Shown: positions 63,127 through 64,000 of the stretch, in pieces
Position numbering within the stretch: position 1 is the stretch's first letter
Layout of the letters: the number at the start of each line of letters is the position of its first letter
DNA from: a virus
DNA: 64,000 nt
Reading direction: 5' to 3' (one strand)
IMG/VR virus record: IMGVR_UViG_3300008267_000027
Location: 23,175-87,174 of that record
Notes under the pieces: model-generated
The model's database searches: none
What the model was told of the DNA's origin: nothing
The model's input: only the letters and a program-made list of their open reading frames with translations
Position numbers and translations under genes: made by a program

Positions 63127-63396
63127 CTTATCACATTAACATTCACTGTAACTAATCCAGAAATTAATGATGTAACATTAAGATTGTTCTGTAATGGTAC
63201 ACAGATTAATTACTTGTATACACCTAGAGATTCTGAAGCTATGTTAGATATAATTACCATATTAAACAGTACATTTGGTGTATTAGGAACATTCTCTAAT
63301 CCTAGTGGAAACATTATTGAGTTAGTGATGAGTGCTAGTATAAAAACAGCCTTGTGTCCTTCAGGAACCTTATCATTTGACGTTGTAGCAGATTAA
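62992..63396 (+). CDS. Modular adhesin, short form
   Basis: 134 residues. The first 45 are the shared anchor; the remaining 90 form a beta domain (LITLTFTVTNPEINDVTLRLFCNGTQINYLYTP...) unlike the leucine-rich repeats of the copy upstream. Thus the same anchor carries different heads. It may be an accessory fibre or a truncated version whose long head was lost; the beta sequence is complete up to its stop, so truncation is not needed. Confidence 0.65.
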   Translation: MAKKRAFVRYSKQGKIVPGSLILTSGSFPSEPSTWSEIPTDLCCDLITLTFTVTNPEINDVTLRLFCNGTQINYLYTPRDSEAMLDIITILNSTFGVLGTFSNPSGNIIELVMSASIKTALCPSGTLSFDVVAD

Positions 63397-63419
63397 TAAA
63401 ACATTAAAAACTTATAATA

Positions 63420-64000
63420 ATGGCAATTAGAAAATTTAAGCCGTCAAGTCCTGATAGGGCATTAGGTAAAATAAAAGGTGATACAGAATTTGCAAGATTT
63501 GGTCATATTAATAGACTAGTAGATGATGTAGAAACAGGTAAAGCTAATCAGGAAATACACACTCTTGACTATCCTTTTGTATTCTATCCAGAATCTACAT
63601 TATTTAATGCAGGTCCTTTATATCAATATCCTAGTGGTCAAGGTATGGGTCCTATTCCAGCTGTCACTTTAAATAGTTATAGAGTGAGAGGAGTACTTCC
63701 TTATAGTGGAAGTTCTGTTATATCTCAGTATTTAGGTACAATTAAACTCATACCTAATGGTGAATTATTTGGAGGCCCTATTTTATTTCCTGGTAAATTA
63801 ACAGGTATGGTGGCAGCTACAGAAGATGATCTTATTGTTTTTGATCCCACTCTAGATGTTACAACCACCCCTTTAGCAGATGGTGCTCAAATGTGGGATA
63901 TAGATGCTGAAGTCTTTAATACTTTATATGGTGTTAAAGTAATGATGTACAGTTATGGAACACCACCTATTACAGGAGAAATTAACTATGCTCTTGTATT
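63420..64000 (+). CDS. Receptor-binding fibre protein, 5' part (runs off the window)
   Basis: 193 residues are visible from the ATG at 63420; the frame is open to the window edge. MAIRKFKPSSPDRALGKIKGDTEFARFGHINRLVDD is the complete anchor, which is incomplete in the adhesin at 59961. After a short linker comes a beta domain (PVFYPE.. RVRGVLPYSGSSVISQYLGTIKLIPNGEL). This provides the reference for what the deleted gene lacks. The C-terminal head is not in the window. Low-complexity or catalytic motifs were not seen. Confidence 0.7.
   Translation, partial: MAIRKFKPSSPDRALGKIKGDTEFARFGHINRLVDDVETGKANQEIHTLDYPFVFYPESTLFNAGPLYQYPSGQGMGPIPAVTLNSYRVRGVLPYSGSSVISQYLGTIKLIPNGELFGGPILFPGKLTGMVAATEDDLIVFDPTLDVTTTPLADGAQMWDIDAEVFNTLYGVKVMMYSYGTPPITGEINYALV
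63465..63514 (+). repeat. Anchor repeat copy 2 (GKIKGDTEFARF)
   Basis: The counterpart of the repeat at 59961-60010. Its first 14 bases are identical. This copy is preceded by its own start codon and a basic 15-residue leader. Confidence 0.65.

Noticed and set aside
1-64000. Stop-codon recoding as in some crAss-like phages
   Set aside because: TAA, TAG and TGA each end well-supported genes (for example TAG at 8956, TGA at 58933), and no long gene is broken by one.
1-64000. CRISPR array, insertion sequence, integrase or attachment site
   Set aside because: No regularly spaced repeats, transposase or recombinase motif was found; the only repeats are the adhesin anchors and protein motifs listed.

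Overview
The window is a gene-dense, AT-rich, intron-free stretch of a tailed double-stranded DNA phage. The combination of genes points to a crAss-like phage (order Crassvirales) of a Bacteroidota host. The main evidence is a giant virion-type RNA polymerase with a D-x-D-x-D motif, zincin and polyvalent modules in neighbouring giant proteins, a run of Gly-Gly-rich cargo-like proteins, and an opposite-strand replication block holding a DnaA-like initiator, DnaB helicase, AAA ATPase, TOPRIM primase and family B DNA polymerase. TAA, TAG and TGA all end convincing genes, so I see no stop-codon recoding. I found no tRNA, CRISPR array, insertion sequence, integrase or host gene. The window is a fragment: it opens in the last codons of one gene and closes inside another.

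Layout. (1) 1-15668, plus strand: virion genes. These are a probable tail/ring protein, a small zincin, a very large tail protein, and four consecutive proteins with repeated aromatic-x-x-Gly-Gly motifs. Those four carry peptidoglycan-binding, ART-like, NlpC/P60-like and M23 peptidase domains and look like injected or capsid-internal proteins. (2) 15728-40819, plus strand: three genes making up a 25 kb cargo/transcription block, behind a hairpin and an AT-rich promoter-like element. They encode a 980-aa cargo-type protein, a 5174-aa RNA polymerase polyprotein with an internal zincin, and a 2196-aa polyvalent protein (GNAT-like, ART-like, degenerate zincin, PD-(D/E)xK). (3) 40831-56301, minus strand: replication and nucleotide metabolism. 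Transcription starts at the DnaA-like gene, passes helicase, ATPase, primase and polymerase, and ends in an accessory group of dNMP kinase, radical SAM enzyme, MazG, metallophosphoesterase, NUMOD1-like protein and cREC protein. A bidirectional hairpin at 40819-40848 separates it from the convergent plus-strand block. (4) 56302-56514: the only sizeable intergenic region. It is divergent and holds a long interrupted inverted repeat with inner hairpins, a candidate replication origin and/or structured RNA. (5) 56515-64000, plus strand: fibres and lysis. It contains fibre-like proteins, a holin-like protein, a spanin-like protein, an NlpC/CHAP-type endolysin, and a modular adhesin array in which N-terminal anchors recur with different C-terminal domains.

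Inferred working model: the virion injects the giant polymerase and its companion proteins, whose peptidases open the cell wall, and the polymerase transcribes from AT-rich promoters. The minus-strand block replicates the genome, the plus-strand virion blocks follow, and the 56.5-64 kb cluster supplies lysis and host recognition. The most unusual features are the structured divergent region; the apparent deletion that joins the endolysin end to a fibre gene lacking a start codon; the GNAT-like domain lodged inside a polyvalent ART module; and the cREC, NUMOD1 and phosphoesterase accessory cassette.
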